From the NCBI RefSeq assembly GCF_014202395.1, contig NZ_JACHGQ010000009.1, forward strand, positions 22,636 through 86,635: a DNA stretch of 64,000 nt, read 5' to 3'. The position numbers and the translations under genes were made by a program. This stretch comes from Histophilus somni (GTDB taxonomy: Bacteria > Pseudomonadota > Gammaproteobacteria > Enterobacterales > Pasteurellaceae). Position 1 is the stretch's first letter, and each line of letters opens with the position of its first letter. Positions 32,152 through 41,403 of this stretch are shown here, in pieces. A model generated the notes under the pieces. That model saw nothing but the letters and a program-made list of their open reading frames with translations, was not told the origin of the DNA and made no database searches.

Positions 32152-35100
32152 GAAAATACCCGAATTAAAATTTGAAAAAACCTTAATTGAATATCTTTGT
32201 ACAGGAACGATTACAGCAACGGATAATATGATCGGCGAACCGCCTGCGGATTATGTAGTGCGTACCAAATTGTGGCAATATGAGCCAAGCATTAAAACGA
32301 CGGAAGATTTATGGGAAAATTTTAAAAGAATTTTAGAAAAGCTCAATCAAAAAACCTTAGATCGTCCTTTAAGTGCGGTGGAATTTGCACAAGTTAAACG
32401 TACTATTTCTAATTTATCCACGCCTTATGCCGCAGGGCAGTTTCTTTATGGCACAAACGGTGTGTCACAAATTGAAATTGATTTAGATGATGATCGTCAT
32501 GTGTTTTTAACCGTATTTGACCAAAAACAAATCGGAGCGGGCGATACGGTGTACCAAATTGTGAATCAAATTAAACGACCGGCGATTATTGCAGGAAAAG
32601 AAAATCGACAATTTGATACTACGTTGTTGATTAATGGCTTGCCCATTATTCAAATTGAAGAAAAGAAAGAAACGCATGATATTAACGAAGCCTTAAATCA
32701 AATGCACCAATATATCGCGGAAAATCAATACAGCGATATTTTTTCTACGTTACAACTTCTGATTGCGATTACGCCAAACAATGTGAAATATATGGCGAAT
32801 ACCACAGCAGATCGCTTTAATAAAGATTTTGCCTTCAACTGGCAACGTCAATCGGACAATAAACCGGTTTATCACTGGAAAGCCTTTGCCGATTCCATGT
32901 TGAGTATTCCCATGGCACATCAAATGGCGACTAACTATATGATTTTAGATGGTACGCCGAATAAGCAAACCCTAAAAGTAATGCGACCTTATCAAGTTTA
33001 TGCTACGCGTTGTGTGATGGATAAACTCAAACGGGCGGATTTCGATCAAGCGTTGAATAAACTCGGTTATATTTGGCATACCACAGGTTCAGGCAAAACT
33101 ATTACGAGCTTTAAAACCGCTTGGCTGGCAAGTCGTTCGCCGAAAGTGGATAAAGTGGTTTTTTTAGTGGATCGTATTGCACTGACTAACCAAACTACCG
33201 AAAACTATCGAGCTTATGATCCTGATGCCACGGAAGATAGCCTAGGTAGTGTACTGGATACCAACAACACCACAGATTTGAACCGCAAATTACACAGCAA
33301 AGGCAGCCAAATTATTATTACCTCTGTGCAAAAACTGGATACCTTGGTTAAACGCACTTCTTTCAAAGCTCCCGAAAAAAACATTGTGTTTATTGTGGAC
33401 GAAGCTCATCGTTCTACAGGCAGTGATAATTTTGCTGCGATTCAAAAAAAATTTAAACATTCTGCGTGGATTGGTTACACCGGCACGCCAATGTTTGATG
33501 ACACTACCAAAGGCTTACGAACTGAAGATATTTTCGGTGAACTCTTGCACGCCTATACCATTCGAGAAGCAATTGCTGATCGTAATGTGTTGGGTTTTAA
33601 AGTGGATTTTGAAACCACGATTAGCGAAAAAAGTATGAAAGAAGCGCATCTACCGAAATTCTATCGCCTTAAATATCCTCATTGGACGGAAGAACAAATT
33701 GCCTTGAAGATTGCCAATCTCACGCAACAAGATATGGACGACAGCATCGAACCGAGTTTTTATGACGAAAATGAAGAACACGTCAGATTAGTGGTGGAAG
33801 ATATTTTCAAACATTGGAAAAATCGCTCCAATTGGGATAACAAACGTAATCGTGGACGATATAACGCCTTGCTGACCACGCACGTGGGTGGCGGCAAAGC
33901 CAGTACACCAATGGCAATGATGTATTTCCGTGAATTCCAACGTATCAATAAAGTGCGGTCAGAAAAGGGGGAGTTTTTGCTAAAAGTTGCTGTGACCTTT
34001 AGCCAAAATACCAGCAATAACGACACCATGCTTGAAACCAACCAAGGATTATTCGAGGCAATTCAACATTACAACAGCGAATTTGGCACTAACTTCACTA
34101 TGTCTGATGTATCGGCTTATACTCAAGATGTCACCAGCCGTTTAAATCGCACCGCTGTGGACAAACAATATTTAGACCTCGTGATTGTCGTAGATCAGTT
34201 ACTAACAGGATTTGACGCCCCTGAATTAAATACGCTTTATGTTGACCGCACTTTAAAAGGTGCAGGACTCATTCAAGCCTATTCTAGAACCAATCGTGTA
34301 GCGGATATGCGTGAAAAACCTTGGGGGCGAATTATCAATTACCGCTGGCCTGCCCATAATGAAAAGTTAATGAATGAGGCGTTGTCCGTTTACGCCAACA
34401 AAGATTCCGCCAAATTATCCGATGAAGAGCGAAAAGTGAATAATACCAAGGATAAGATTACTGCACCAAAATACGAAGAATTGCTCGATGACACCAAACA
34501 GATTGTGGAAAATCTGCGAGAAATAACGGATAACTTTAGCCAATTGCCACCGTCTGAAGCGAAAAAATGGGAAATGTTGGAACAATTACGCACCTATACC
34601 GCCAATATTGCCAAAATCAAGCAATATTCTGCGGAAGATGAAAATGGTGAAATTATCGGTTTTGATTATGAAAATCCGGATAAATTGATTCAAGAACTCG
34701 GCATGACCAGTGAAGAAGAAAGTATGCTCACCAACACATTGTCCAACGAACTCAAACTGCATTTAGCAAAAAGCCGAAATGTGCCAGTGATACAAATTGA
34801 GCTACAAATGACCCACATTAAAGACGTGGAAATTAATTACGATTACTTAACTGAATTAATTTCCAGCTTGTTGGCACAAGTAGAGGCAGGTGAAACGGAA
34901 AAAGCCAAAGAAACGGAAAAAGAATTGGAAAAATTTGCCAACGGCTTGGAAGATCGCAGTTTTGCACAACGCATTAACCGTGCGGCAAAAGCGATTATGA
35001 AAGGTGTGTTCAAATTAAAAGATGGGTTTAAAAAAGACGGTATTTCTATTGTGGAACAAGCGAATAACGCCAACCAAGATCAACAATTTTTGGATTTTCG

Positions 35101-35344
35101 TCTCCAATGGGGATTAACGGAGGTGATTACCAACGCCCAACTTCGACAGCTTTTTTCCAAACATCAATTTCAACAAAAAGATTTAGATGACAATAATCAG
35201 CTTACGGATTTAATCAAACAAGCAGGTCTCACTTATCTCGAACTTGCACAAAATGATGAAGTAAAAAAACTGACAAAAATGAAATACCGTAACCAGTTGC
35301 GTCATGCTATTTACGAACTTGCAGATGAGTTTGTGGGGGAATAA
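32144..35344 (+). CDS. hsdR: Type I restriction endonuclease subunit HsdR
   Basis: ATP-dependent translocase and nuclease subunit of the restriction complex, 1066 residues (EcoR124 HsdR is about 1038). The nuclease region has FDTTLLINGLPIIQIEEKK (residues 157-175) as the PD-(D/E)xK-type site. Walker A TGSGKT is at 314-319 and DEAH at 419-422. The C-terminal helicase motif is LIQAYSRTNRV. I chose the ATG that overlaps the upstream stop. The longer frame starting MCYTNC is inside the previous gene. Two uptake signals lie in it (near 32370 and 33950). Confidence 0.96.
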   Translation: MTKKIPELKFEKTLIEYLCTGTITATDNMIGEPPADYVVRTKLWQYEPSIKTTEDLWENFKRILEKLNQKTLDRPLSAVEFAQVKRTISNLSTPYAAGQFLYGTNGVSQIEIDLDDDRHVFLTVFDQKQIGAGDTVYQIVNQIKRPAIIAGKENRQFDTTLLINGLPIIQIEEKKETHDINEALNQMHQYIAENQYSDIFSTLQLLIAITPNNVKYMANTTADRFNKDFAFNWQRQSDNKPVYHWKAFADSMLSIPMAHQMATNYMILDGTPNKQTLKVMRPYQVYATRCVMDKLKRADFDQALNKLGYIWHTTGSGKTITSFKTAWLASRSPKVDKVVFLVDRIALTNQTTENYRAYDPDATEDSLGSVLDTNNTTDLNRKLHSKGSQIIITSVQKLDTLVKRTSFKAPEKNIVFIVDEAHRSTGSDNFAAIQKKFKHSAWIGYTGTPMFDDTTKGLRTEDIFGELLHAYTIREAIADRNVLGFKVDFETTISEKSMKEAHLPKFYRLKYPHWTEEQIALKIANLTQQDMDDSIEPSFYDENEEHVRLVVEDIFKHWKNRSNWDNKRNRGRYNALLTTHVGGGKASTPMAMMYFREFQRINKVRSEKGEFLLKVAVTFSQNTSNNDTMLETNQGLFEAIQHYNSEFGTNFTMSDVSAYTQDVTSRLNRTAVDKQYLDLVIVVDQLLTGFDAPELNTLYVDRTLKGAGLIQAYSRTNRVADMREKPWGRIINYRWPAHNEKLMNEALSVYANKDSAKLSDEERKVNNTKDKITAPKYEELLDDTKQIVENLREITDNFSQLPPSEAKKWEMLEQLRTYTANIAKIKQYSAEDENGEIIGFDYENPDKLIQELGMTSEEESMLTNTLSNELKLHLAKSRNVPVIQIELQMTHIKDVEINYDYLTELISSLLAQVEAGETEKAKETEKELEKFANGLEDRSFAQRINRAAKAIMKGVFKLKDGFKKDGISIVEQANNANQDQQFLDFRLQWGLTEVITNAQLRQLFSKHQFQQKDLDDNNQLTDLIKQAGLTYLELAQNDEVKKLTKMKYRNQLRHAIYELADEFVGE

Positions 35345-35349
35345 ATAAT

Positions 35350-36330
35350 ATGGAAAGAAAAATCAAATCTTGGAAAGATTATGATGACTTACTTAAGTTA
35401 TTGAGCATTCGAAAAATGGATGTTGAAAATCAACAACGTACATTACATTATTTAAAAAATATAGGATATTACCGATTAAGTGGATACTGGTATCCATTTA
35501 AGCAAAAAGATGAGCAAAATTCCCAAAAAGAACAAAAAACTATATTACTAGATGAGTTTAAAACAGGAACTTGCTTTTCAGATATTTTAGCCCTTTATAT
35601 TTTTGATAAACAGTTACGTTTTTTAGCGTTAGATGCACTAGAACGTATTGAAATGGCAGTTAAAAATGATGTGGTACATTTATTGGGTAAATTACATCCA
35701 CTGGCACATATTGAGCCTTATCAAATAGATCAGGATACAGGAAAAAAAGTTTGTTATTTACATCCTAATTTTATTGCAAAAGGGGATAAATATTCCAAAT
35801 GGAAAGATAAGCATAATCAGCTTATTAAACGAGCTAGGAACCGAGATGCTATTAAGCATTACAATGAACAATATGCCGGCGTATTGCCTATTTGGGTTTC
35901 TGCGGAAGTTTGGGATTTTGGCTTGTTATCCCAGTTATTTTCAGGGTTACGGTATAACGATAAAAATACGATTGCCGCAAAATATGGCGTTAAAGACGGA
36001 AAAACATTTGAACAATGGCTAAAAAGTTTAAACTTTATTCGTAATGTTTGTGCTCACCATAGTCGTTTGTGGAATTTAAATATCATTAATACATCGGCAC
36101 CACTAGAAGAACTGAGTTCAATAAATCAATATCGTATCTTCATGTACTTGTGTATGATGCAAAAGTTATTGACAATAATTAACCCTAAATCCACTTGGAA
36201 TGAGCGGTTATATCAATTACTAAACACATTCCCTGAACCTAAAAATAAGGCGGTTTCAGTGCATGACATAGGATTACCAAAAGACTGGGAAGAATTAGAA
36301 ATTTGGAAAAATATTAAAGACAAGAAATGA
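35350..36330 (+). CDS. Abi_2/AbiF-family abortive infection protein with HEPN motif
   Basis: Protein of 326 residues of the Abi-like family (Pfam Abi_2, lactococcal AbiD/AbiF type). Family segments are LKNIGYYRLSGYWYPF near the N-terminus and LSLNFIRNVCAHHSRLWN-like SLNFIRNVCAHHSRLWNLN. The latter contains the HEPN ribonuclease motif RxxxxH (Arg231, His236). It follows hsdR by five bases and lies between hsdR and hsdS, so it probably belongs to the restriction operon. Known relatives trigger phage abortive infection, probably by RNA cleavage. The target here is unknown. Confidence 0.85.
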   Translation: MERKIKSWKDYDDLLKLLSIRKMDVENQQRTLHYLKNIGYYRLSGYWYPFKQKDEQNSQKEQKTILLDEFKTGTCFSDILALYIFDKQLRFLALDALERIEMAVKNDVVHLLGKLHPLAHIEPYQIDQDTGKKVCYLHPNFIAKGDKYSKWKDKHNQLIKRARNRDAIKHYNEQYAGVLPIWVSAEVWDFGLLSQLFSGLRYNDKNTIAAKYGVKDGKTFEQWLKSLNFIRNVCAHHSRLWNLNIINTSAPLEELSSINQYRIFMYLCMMQKLLTIINPKSTWNERLYQLLNTFPEPKNKAVSVHDIGLPKDWEELEIWKNIKDKK

Positions 36331-36332
36331 GA

Positions 36333-36362
36333 ACTGACGCGTGCAAAAGCAGAGGCGTCAGT
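36333..36362 (+). other. Hairpin between the Abi gene and hsdS
   Basis: Perfect eight-base stem ACTGACGC/GCGTCAGT with a 14-base loop, but no T-run, in the 89-base gap. It may attenuate or protect the mRNA. Weak evidence for a true terminator. Confidence 0.4.
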
Positions 36363-36419
36363 CATATTGGTGCTGATAGTATCACATCTTATATTTTTTG
36401 CAAAGGATAGAAAAACAAA

Positions 36420-37601
36420 ATGAACAATGAAAAAAGACTTGTACCGAAATTACGATTCCCCGAATTTACTCACGCTTGGGAACAGAGGAAGTTGGGGGAA
36501 GTAGTTGAAATTATAATGGGGCAATCTCCAAATTCGGAAAATTATACTAATAACCCTAAAGATCACATTCTTGTTCAAGGAAATGCAGACATAAAAAATG
36601 GAAAAGTTTTTCCACGAACATGGACTACTCAAATTACTAAAATTGGCAAAAAGAATGATTTGGTTATGAGTGTTAGAGCTCCCGTCGGTGATATGGCAAA
36701 GACAGATTATGACGTAGTTCTTGGGCGTGGCGTATGTGCAATTAGAGGTAATGAATTTATTTTCCAATTATTAAACAAAATGAAAATAAATGGGTATTGG
36801 AATACTTTAAGTACAGGATCAACATTTGAATCAATAAATTCTAATGATATAAAAAATGCCCAAATATCAATTCCTCTTCCAATAGAACAACAAAAAATCA
36901 GTACATTTTTCACCGCACTTGATCGCTACATCACCATTCATCAGCGTAAGTTGGAAAATATACAAAAATTGAAAAAATCATTGTTGCAAAAAATGTTTCC
37001 GAAAAATGATCAAGAATTTCCGGAGATTCGTTTTCCCGAATTTACTTACGCTTGGGAACAGAGGAAGTTGGGAGAAATCACAAACTCTTATTCAGGTGGC
37101 ACACCAAGTGTATCCAACAGAAATTATTATGGCGGCAATATTCCATTTATCCGTTCGGGTGAAATTAGTTTAGATAAAACAGAGCTATTTATTACAGACG
37201 ATGGGTTAAATAATTCATCAGCAAAGTTAGTTTCAAAAGGTGATATTCTCTATGCTCTTTATGGAGCAACAAGTGGAGAGGTGTCTATGTCTTTGATAAA
37301 TGGAGCAATTAATCAAGCGATCCTTGCAATTCAACCACACGAGAATTTTTCTTCAGAATTTATTATCCAATGGTTAAAAGGTGAGAAATTACATATCATT
37401 TCAAGTTATTTACAAGGTGGACAAGGGAATTTATCTGCAGAAATTGTTAAAAAATTAGTTATTTCACTTCCCAAACCCCAAGAACAACAAAAAATCGGTA
37501 CATTTTTTACCGCACTTGATCGCTACATCACCATTCATCAGCGTAAGTTGGAAAATATGCAAAAATTGAAAAAATCATTGTTGCAACAGATGTTTGTTTA
37601 A
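36420..37601 (+). CDS. hsdS: Type I restriction specificity subunit HsdS (expressed copy)
   Basis: Specificity subunit of 393 residues with two target-recognition domains. Each starts with a FPEFTxAWEQRKLGE segment and ends with the helical spacer FFTALDRYITIHQRKLEN, followed by QKLKKSLLQ. The 105-base DNA encoding the second segment is repeated almost exactly within the gene (36885-36989 and 37482-37586). Each recognition domain is bounded by inverted copies of a nine-base word: ACTCACGCT (36468) or ACTTACGCT (37044) on the left, AGCGTAAGT (36943 and 37540) on the right. Two further domains of this design lie downstream as silent cassettes. Confidence 0.95.
   Translation: MNNEKRLVPKLRFPEFTHAWEQRKLGEVVEIIMGQSPNSENYTNNPKDHILVQGNADIKNGKVFPRTWTTQITKIGKKNDLVMSVRAPVGDMAKTDYDVVLGRGVCAIRGNEFIFQLLNKMKINGYWNTLSTGSTFESINSNDIKNAQISIPLPIEQQKISTFFTALDRYITIHQRKLENIQKLKKSLLQKMFPKNDQEFPEIRFPEFTYAWEQRKLGEITNSYSGGTPSVSNRNYYGGNIPFIRSGEISLDKTELFITDDGLNNSSAKLVSKGDILYALYGATSGEVSMSLINGAINQAILAIQPHENFSSEFIIQWLKGEKLHIISSYLQGGQGNLSAEIVKKLVISLPKPQEQQKIGTFFTALDRYITIHQRKLENMQKLKKSLLQQMFV
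36885..36989 (+). repeat. 105-base direct repeat in hsdS, copy 1
   Basis: Encodes the central conserved helix of HsdS and contains an uptake signal (ACCGCACTT near 36912). Copy 2 is at 37482-37586. The first 67 bases recur at 40376-40442 and, inverted, at 41406-41472. Confidence 0.9.
37482..37586 (+). repeat. 105-base direct repeat in hsdS, copy 2
   Basis: Encodes the C-terminal conserved helix of HsdS. Differs from copy 1 at only a few bases. Contains an uptake signal near 37510. Recombination between the two copies would remove the second recognition domain. Confidence 0.9.
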
Positions 37602-37613
37602 TAAGGGGCAAAG

Positions 37614-38174
37614 ATGAGCTATTCCATTGAATATACACAAGAAATTGATCGGTTAAGCAAAGAAAATGCCTATCGACTTTATGATTCAGGCGATATTCAT
37701 CGCTTAGAAGTCGGGACGACGAAAGGCTTGCAAGATATTCATCGTTATTTATTTCAAGGGCTTTATGATTTTGCAGGCGAAATTCGTGAATTAAATATTT
37801 CTAAAGGGCACTTTCGTTTTGCCAACGCACTTTATTTAAAACCAGCGTTAAGTGCGGTGGAAAAAATGCCTGAATCAACCTTTGAGCAAATTATTGAAAA
37901 ATATATTGAAATGAATATTATCCATCCCTTTTTAGAAGGAAATGGTCGTTCTACACGTATTTGGTTGGATTTGATTTTTAAGAAAAACCTAAAAAAAGTG
38001 GTGAATTGGCAGAAAGTGGATAAAAAGTTGTATTTACAAGCGATGGAGCGTAGCCCCGTGAACGATTTGGAAATTCGCTTTTTATTACAAAATGCGTTAA
38101 CGGATCGCATTGACGATCGTGAGATTTTCTTGAAAGGGATTGAACAATCTTATTATTACGAACAAGCCGAATAA
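37614..38174 (+). CDS. fic: Fic-domain protein, probable class III AMP-transferase
   Basis: Fic protein of 186 residues with an intact active site [12 protein letters not shown] (residues 104-115, consensus HxFx(D/E)GNGRxxR). The expected activity is AMP or other nucleotide-monophosphate transfer to a target protein. Class III Fic proteins carry a C-terminal inhibitory helix with the motif (S/T)xxxE(G/N). The C-terminus here reads SYYYEQ (Ser179, Glu183), which fits apart from Gln in the last place. It lies 12 bases after hsdS and before hsdM, inside the restriction locus. Target unknown. It contains an uptake signal near 37853. Confidence 0.9.
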   Translation: MSYSIEYTQEIDRLSKENAYRLYDSGDIHRLEVGTTKGLQDIHRYLFQGLYDFAGEIRELNISKGHFRFANALYLKPALSAVEKMPESTFEQIIEKYIEMNIIHPFLEGNGRSTRIWLDLIFKKNLKKVVNWQKVDKKLYLQAMERSPVNDLEIRFLLQNALTDRIDDREIFLKGIEQSYYYEQAE

Positions 38175-38227
38175 ACTGATTTAAAGTGCGGTCATAAATA
38201 CAGAATTTTTTAATAAAGGAATTAAAT

Positions 38228-39841
38228 ATGAGCAATGTACAAACAATTACCGGTAAACTTTGGGCAATGGCAAATGAGCTGCGTGGCACGATGGACGCTT
38301 CAGAATATAAAAACTATATTCTTGCCTTTATGTTTTATCGTTATTTATCCAAACACCAAGAACTATATTTGGTCGATAATCATATTTTGGACATAGAGCC
38401 TTCGCAAAGTGTGAATGACGCTTATTTAACGCAAGCCACAGGTGAGGAATTACAAGATTATTTGCAAGATATTTCAGCCAGTCTTGGTTATGCTATTAAT
38501 CCCGAAGATACTTGGGATTCATTAATGCGGAAAATTTACAATGCCGAAGTGATGCCAAGTGATTATCAAGCCTTATTTGATAACTTCAACCAAAACGCCA
38601 ATTTAAATGAAGATGCGGTGCTAGATTTCCGTGGTGTGTTTAATGATTTGAACTTAGGAGCTTCTCATTTGGGCAATTCTACCAATGAGCGTGCGAAATC
38701 TTTAGGCAATATTGTGAAATTGGTGGACGAGATTGAATACAAAGATGATGACGGTCGGGATATTCTTGGTGAAATTTATGAATATTTGATCGGGCAATTT
38801 GCCGCCAATGCAGGCAAAAAAGGCGGGGAATTTTATACACCGCACCAAGTTTCAAAAATTTTAGCGAAATTAGTAACGCTGGATGTGGCTGATAATCAAG
38901 AGACTTTCCTTGTTTACGACCCAACAATGGGATCGGGTTCGTTATTATTGACGGTAGGTAATGAATTGCCACAATCGAAACCCATTAAATATTATGGGCA
39001 AGAGCTGAACACTACAACGTATAACTTGGCACGCATGAATTTGATGATGCATGGCGTATCCTATAAAAATATGACGCTATCCAATGCTGATACCTTAGAA
39101 AGTGACTGGCCTGAAGGTCTTGATGCACAAGGGATTGACCAACCTTTATGTCGTTTTGATGCTGTGGTGGCAAATCCGCCGTATTCCGCCAAGTGGGACA
39201 ATCACGAGCGTAAATTAAAAGATGCCCGTTTTCAACCTTTTGGTGCGTTGGCACCTGCTTCAAAAGCCGATTATGCCTTTATTTTGCATAGTCTATATCA
39301 CTTAGGCGAGCATGGCACGATGGCGATTGTATTGCCGCATGGTGTACTTTTCCGTGGTGCGGCAGAAGGTAAAATCCGTAAGGCATTGATTGGCGATAAC
39401 ACCAGCAATGCACAAGGAAACTATTTAGACGCAGTGATTGGTTTGCCAGCGAATTTATTCTACGGCACAAGTATCCCAACCACGATTTTGGTTTTTAAAA
39501 AGAATCGTAAAAATAAAGATATTTTGTTTATTGATGCCAGCCAAGATTTTGACAAGGGCAAAAATCAAAACCGCTTAACAGACGAGCATGTCCAAAAAAT
39601 TATTGACACTTACCAAGCTCGTCAAAATGTGGATAAATACGCTTATGTCGCTCCTCTTGAAGAAATTATTGAGAATGACTATAACCTCAATATTCCTCGC
39701 TATGTGGATACTTTTGAAGCAGAGGAGGAAATCAATATTAACGAAGTGTTAAAACAACTTCAGCAAGATAATCAAGAAATCGCACAATTAGAAAAAGAAA
39801 TCAACGAACAGTTAAAATTATTGGGAGTTGAACTTCCATAA
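38228..39841 (+). CDS. hsdM: Type I restriction DNA methyltransferase subunit HsdM
   Basis: N6-adenine methyltransferase subunit of 537 residues. The SAM motif YDPTMGSGSLLL is at about residue 230 and the catalytic NPPY (VANPPYSAKW) at about residue 314. The N-terminal helical HsdM domain (MSNVQTITGKLWAMANELRG) and a C-terminal coiled tail (IAQLEKEINEQLKLL) that contacts HsdS are present. Type IC-like by size. It is followed by a strong terminator, which ends the operon before the silent cassettes. Confidence 0.96.
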   Translation: MSNVQTITGKLWAMANELRGTMDASEYKNYILAFMFYRYLSKHQELYLVDNHILDIEPSQSVNDAYLTQATGEELQDYLQDISASLGYAINPEDTWDSLMRKIYNAEVMPSDYQALFDNFNQNANLNEDAVLDFRGVFNDLNLGASHLGNSTNERAKSLGNIVKLVDEIEYKDDDGRDILGEIYEYLIGQFAANAGKKGGEFYTPHQVSKILAKLVTLDVADNQETFLVYDPTMGSGSLLLTVGNELPQSKPIKYYGQELNTTTYNLARMNLMMHGVSYKNMTLSNADTLESDWPEGLDAQGIDQPLCRFDAVVANPPYSAKWDNHERKLKDARFQPFGALAPASKADYAFILHSLYHLGEHGTMAIVLPHGVLFRGAAEGKIRKALIGDNTSNAQGNYLDAVIGLPANLFYGTSIPTTILVFKKNRKNKDILFIDASQDFDKGKNQNRLTDEHVQKIIDTYQARQNVDKYAYVAPLEEIIENDYNLNIPRYVDTFEAEEEININEVLKQLQQDNQEIAQLEKEINEQLKLLGVELP

Positions 39842-39855
39842 CAAGGAAAGAGATA

Positions 39856-39875
39856 AAAGAGGCAAAAGCCTCTTT
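39856..39875 (+). terminator. Terminator after hsdM
   Basis: Stem AAAGAGGC/GCCTCTTT, loop AAAA, then T-run. It isolates the downstream hsdS cassettes from transcription of the restriction operon. Confidence 0.85.
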
Positions 39876-39919
39876 TTTTATAAAATTTTGCATAATGTTA
39901 CCGCACTTTTGAGAAAAAA

Positions 39920-40444
39920 ACTTACGCTTGGGAACAGTTGCCGTTTAAAAAATTGGCAAATATTCGACGAGGATTAACATATAAGCCAACAGATCTTGCA
40001 GAAACAGGTATACGAGTTCTTCGTTCTTCGAATATAAATGAGGACATTTTTTTGCTACAAAATGATGATGTTTTTGTTGATCCTAAAACTGTAAATATTC
40101 CACTAGTGCAAGAAAATGAAATTTTAATCACATCTGCAAATGGTTCAAGTCGGCTGGTTGGGAAACATGCTTTAATCAAAGGTGCAACGAATTCAGTCGC
40201 TGGCGGATTCATGTTAGTTGCTCAAGCTAAAAACCCCAGTTTTGTAAATTCATTAATGAATTCGACTTGGTATTCAAAATTCATTAGTACATATGTAGCT
40301 GGCGGAAATGGTGCGATAGGTAATTTAAGCAAACAGGACTTAGAAGAACAACTTGTACAAGTTCCATCTAAACAAGAACAACAAAAAATCGGTACATTTT
40401 TCACCGCACTTGATCGCTACATCACCATTCATCAGCGTAAGTGA
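39920..40444 (+). pseudogene. Silent hsdS recognition-domain cassette 1
   Basis: Begins with TYAWEQ, lacks its own start codon and ribosome binding site, and encodes one complete target-recognition domain (RRGLTYKPTDLAETGIRVLR and onward). It ends in FFTALDRYITIHQRK followed at once by TGA. ACTTACGCT (39920-39928) and AGCGTAAGT (40434-40442) mark its ends. A terminator precedes it. It is therefore a storage copy that could be swapped into hsdS. Type is given as pseudogene because it is not expressible alone. Confidence 0.88.
40376..40442 (+). repeat. 67-base inverted repeat flanking the recombinase gene, left copy
   Basis: Runs from GAACAACAAAAAATC to AGCGTAAGT and contains an uptake signal near 40404. 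By eye it is identical to the reverse complement of 41406-41472, so the recombinase gene sits between perfect inverted repeats. The same 67 bases form the 5' part of the repeats inside hsdS. Confidence 0.9.
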
Positions 40445-40456
40445 CGTAGCTCTAAA

Positions 40457-41383
40457 TTAACTTAAATTTGATAAAGAACGCATTACAATATCAATATCTC
40501 GATTTTCCAATTCTTGAATAATGTGCAAATATGTTTTTTGCGTGGTCGTCATATTTGAATGTCCTAAACGCCTTGCAACACTTGCAATAGATACCCCGGC
40601 GAATAGCAACAATGACGCATGAGTGTGTCGCAAACCATGTAGTGAAATAATTGGGATATTTGCTTTTTTACAACGCCTAATCAGGATATCATTCACTGTG
40701 GAATTAAAAATTTTTTTACGAACAAAAATAGGCTGTTCTTCAGGCTTATTTTTAATTAACTCAGCAAATTGAATAATAGTTTGCCAATCCAAAGGAATTT
40801 TTCGTACTGATGAACGATTTTTCGTAGGCTGAAAACCACCACCATCTTTATAATTCCAAGTTTTATTAATTGTCAGTGTTTGATGTGAAAAATCAAAATC
40901 TTTTGGTGTTAATGCCAAAGCCTCTGAAAACCGCATCCCTGTTTTAGCAATTAATAAAATAAACCAATCCCAGTTAATTTCTTTGGTTAAATTTAATTGT
41001 GTAATTAACGTATGCAGTTCAAATTGATTTAAGTATTTTGTTTTTTTCAAACGAGGTGGGCGACCTTTGATAATTGCTTTTCTTGTGGGATCTCTTGGTA
41101 ATAACCCTTCATCTACCGCATCAAGAATTGCACCTTTCAGTTGATGATGAAAATCCATCGTGGTCTGCCTTTCGTGATAACAGGCATAATCATTGAGTAA
41201 TTGTTGATAACTTATGCGATTAAGATCACGCAATAAGAGATTTGGAATCAATTTTTTTAGCCACTCTAATGTCATTAGATATTTTGCCATAGTGACCTTT
41301 CTAATAGCCCCCTCTTTGTACATATAAATCCAGCGTGAATAGTATTGATAAAACAGCTCTTTGTTTGAATTTACTTCATTCAT
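40457..41383 (-). CDS. Tyrosine recombinase, probable hsdS cassette invertase
   Basis: Site-specific recombinase of 308 residues of the phage-integrase family. Catalytic residues are visible: Arg151 (TGMRFSEAL), His249 and Arg252 (HGLRHTHAS), His275 (RRLGHSN) and the nucleophile Tyr285 (QKTYLHI). The N-terminal SAM-like core-binding domain spans about residues 8-100. A ribosome binding site AAGGAG precedes the start. It lies exactly between two silent hsdS cassettes in opposite orientation. The same kind of arrangement occurs in shufflon-type type I systems of streptococci and Bacteroides. It most likely moves recognition domains. Confidence 0.93.
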   Translation of the reverse strand: MNEVNSNKELFYQYYSRWIYMYKEGAIRKVTMAKYLMTLEWLKKLIPNLLLRDLNRISYQQLLNDYACYHERQTTMDFHHQLKGAILDAVDEGLLPRDPTRKAIIKGRPPRLKKTKYLNQFELHTLITQLNLTKEINWDWFILLIAKTGMRFSEALALTPKDFDFSHQTLTINKTWNYKDGGGFQPTKNRSSVRKIPLDWQTIIQFAELIKNKPEEQPIFVRKKIFNSTVNDILIRRCKKANIPIISLHGLRHTHASLLLFAGVSIASVARRLGHSNMTTTQKTYLHIIQELENRDIDIVMRSLSNLS

Positions 41384-41403
41384 AATATATCTCCTTGTAT
41401 GTA

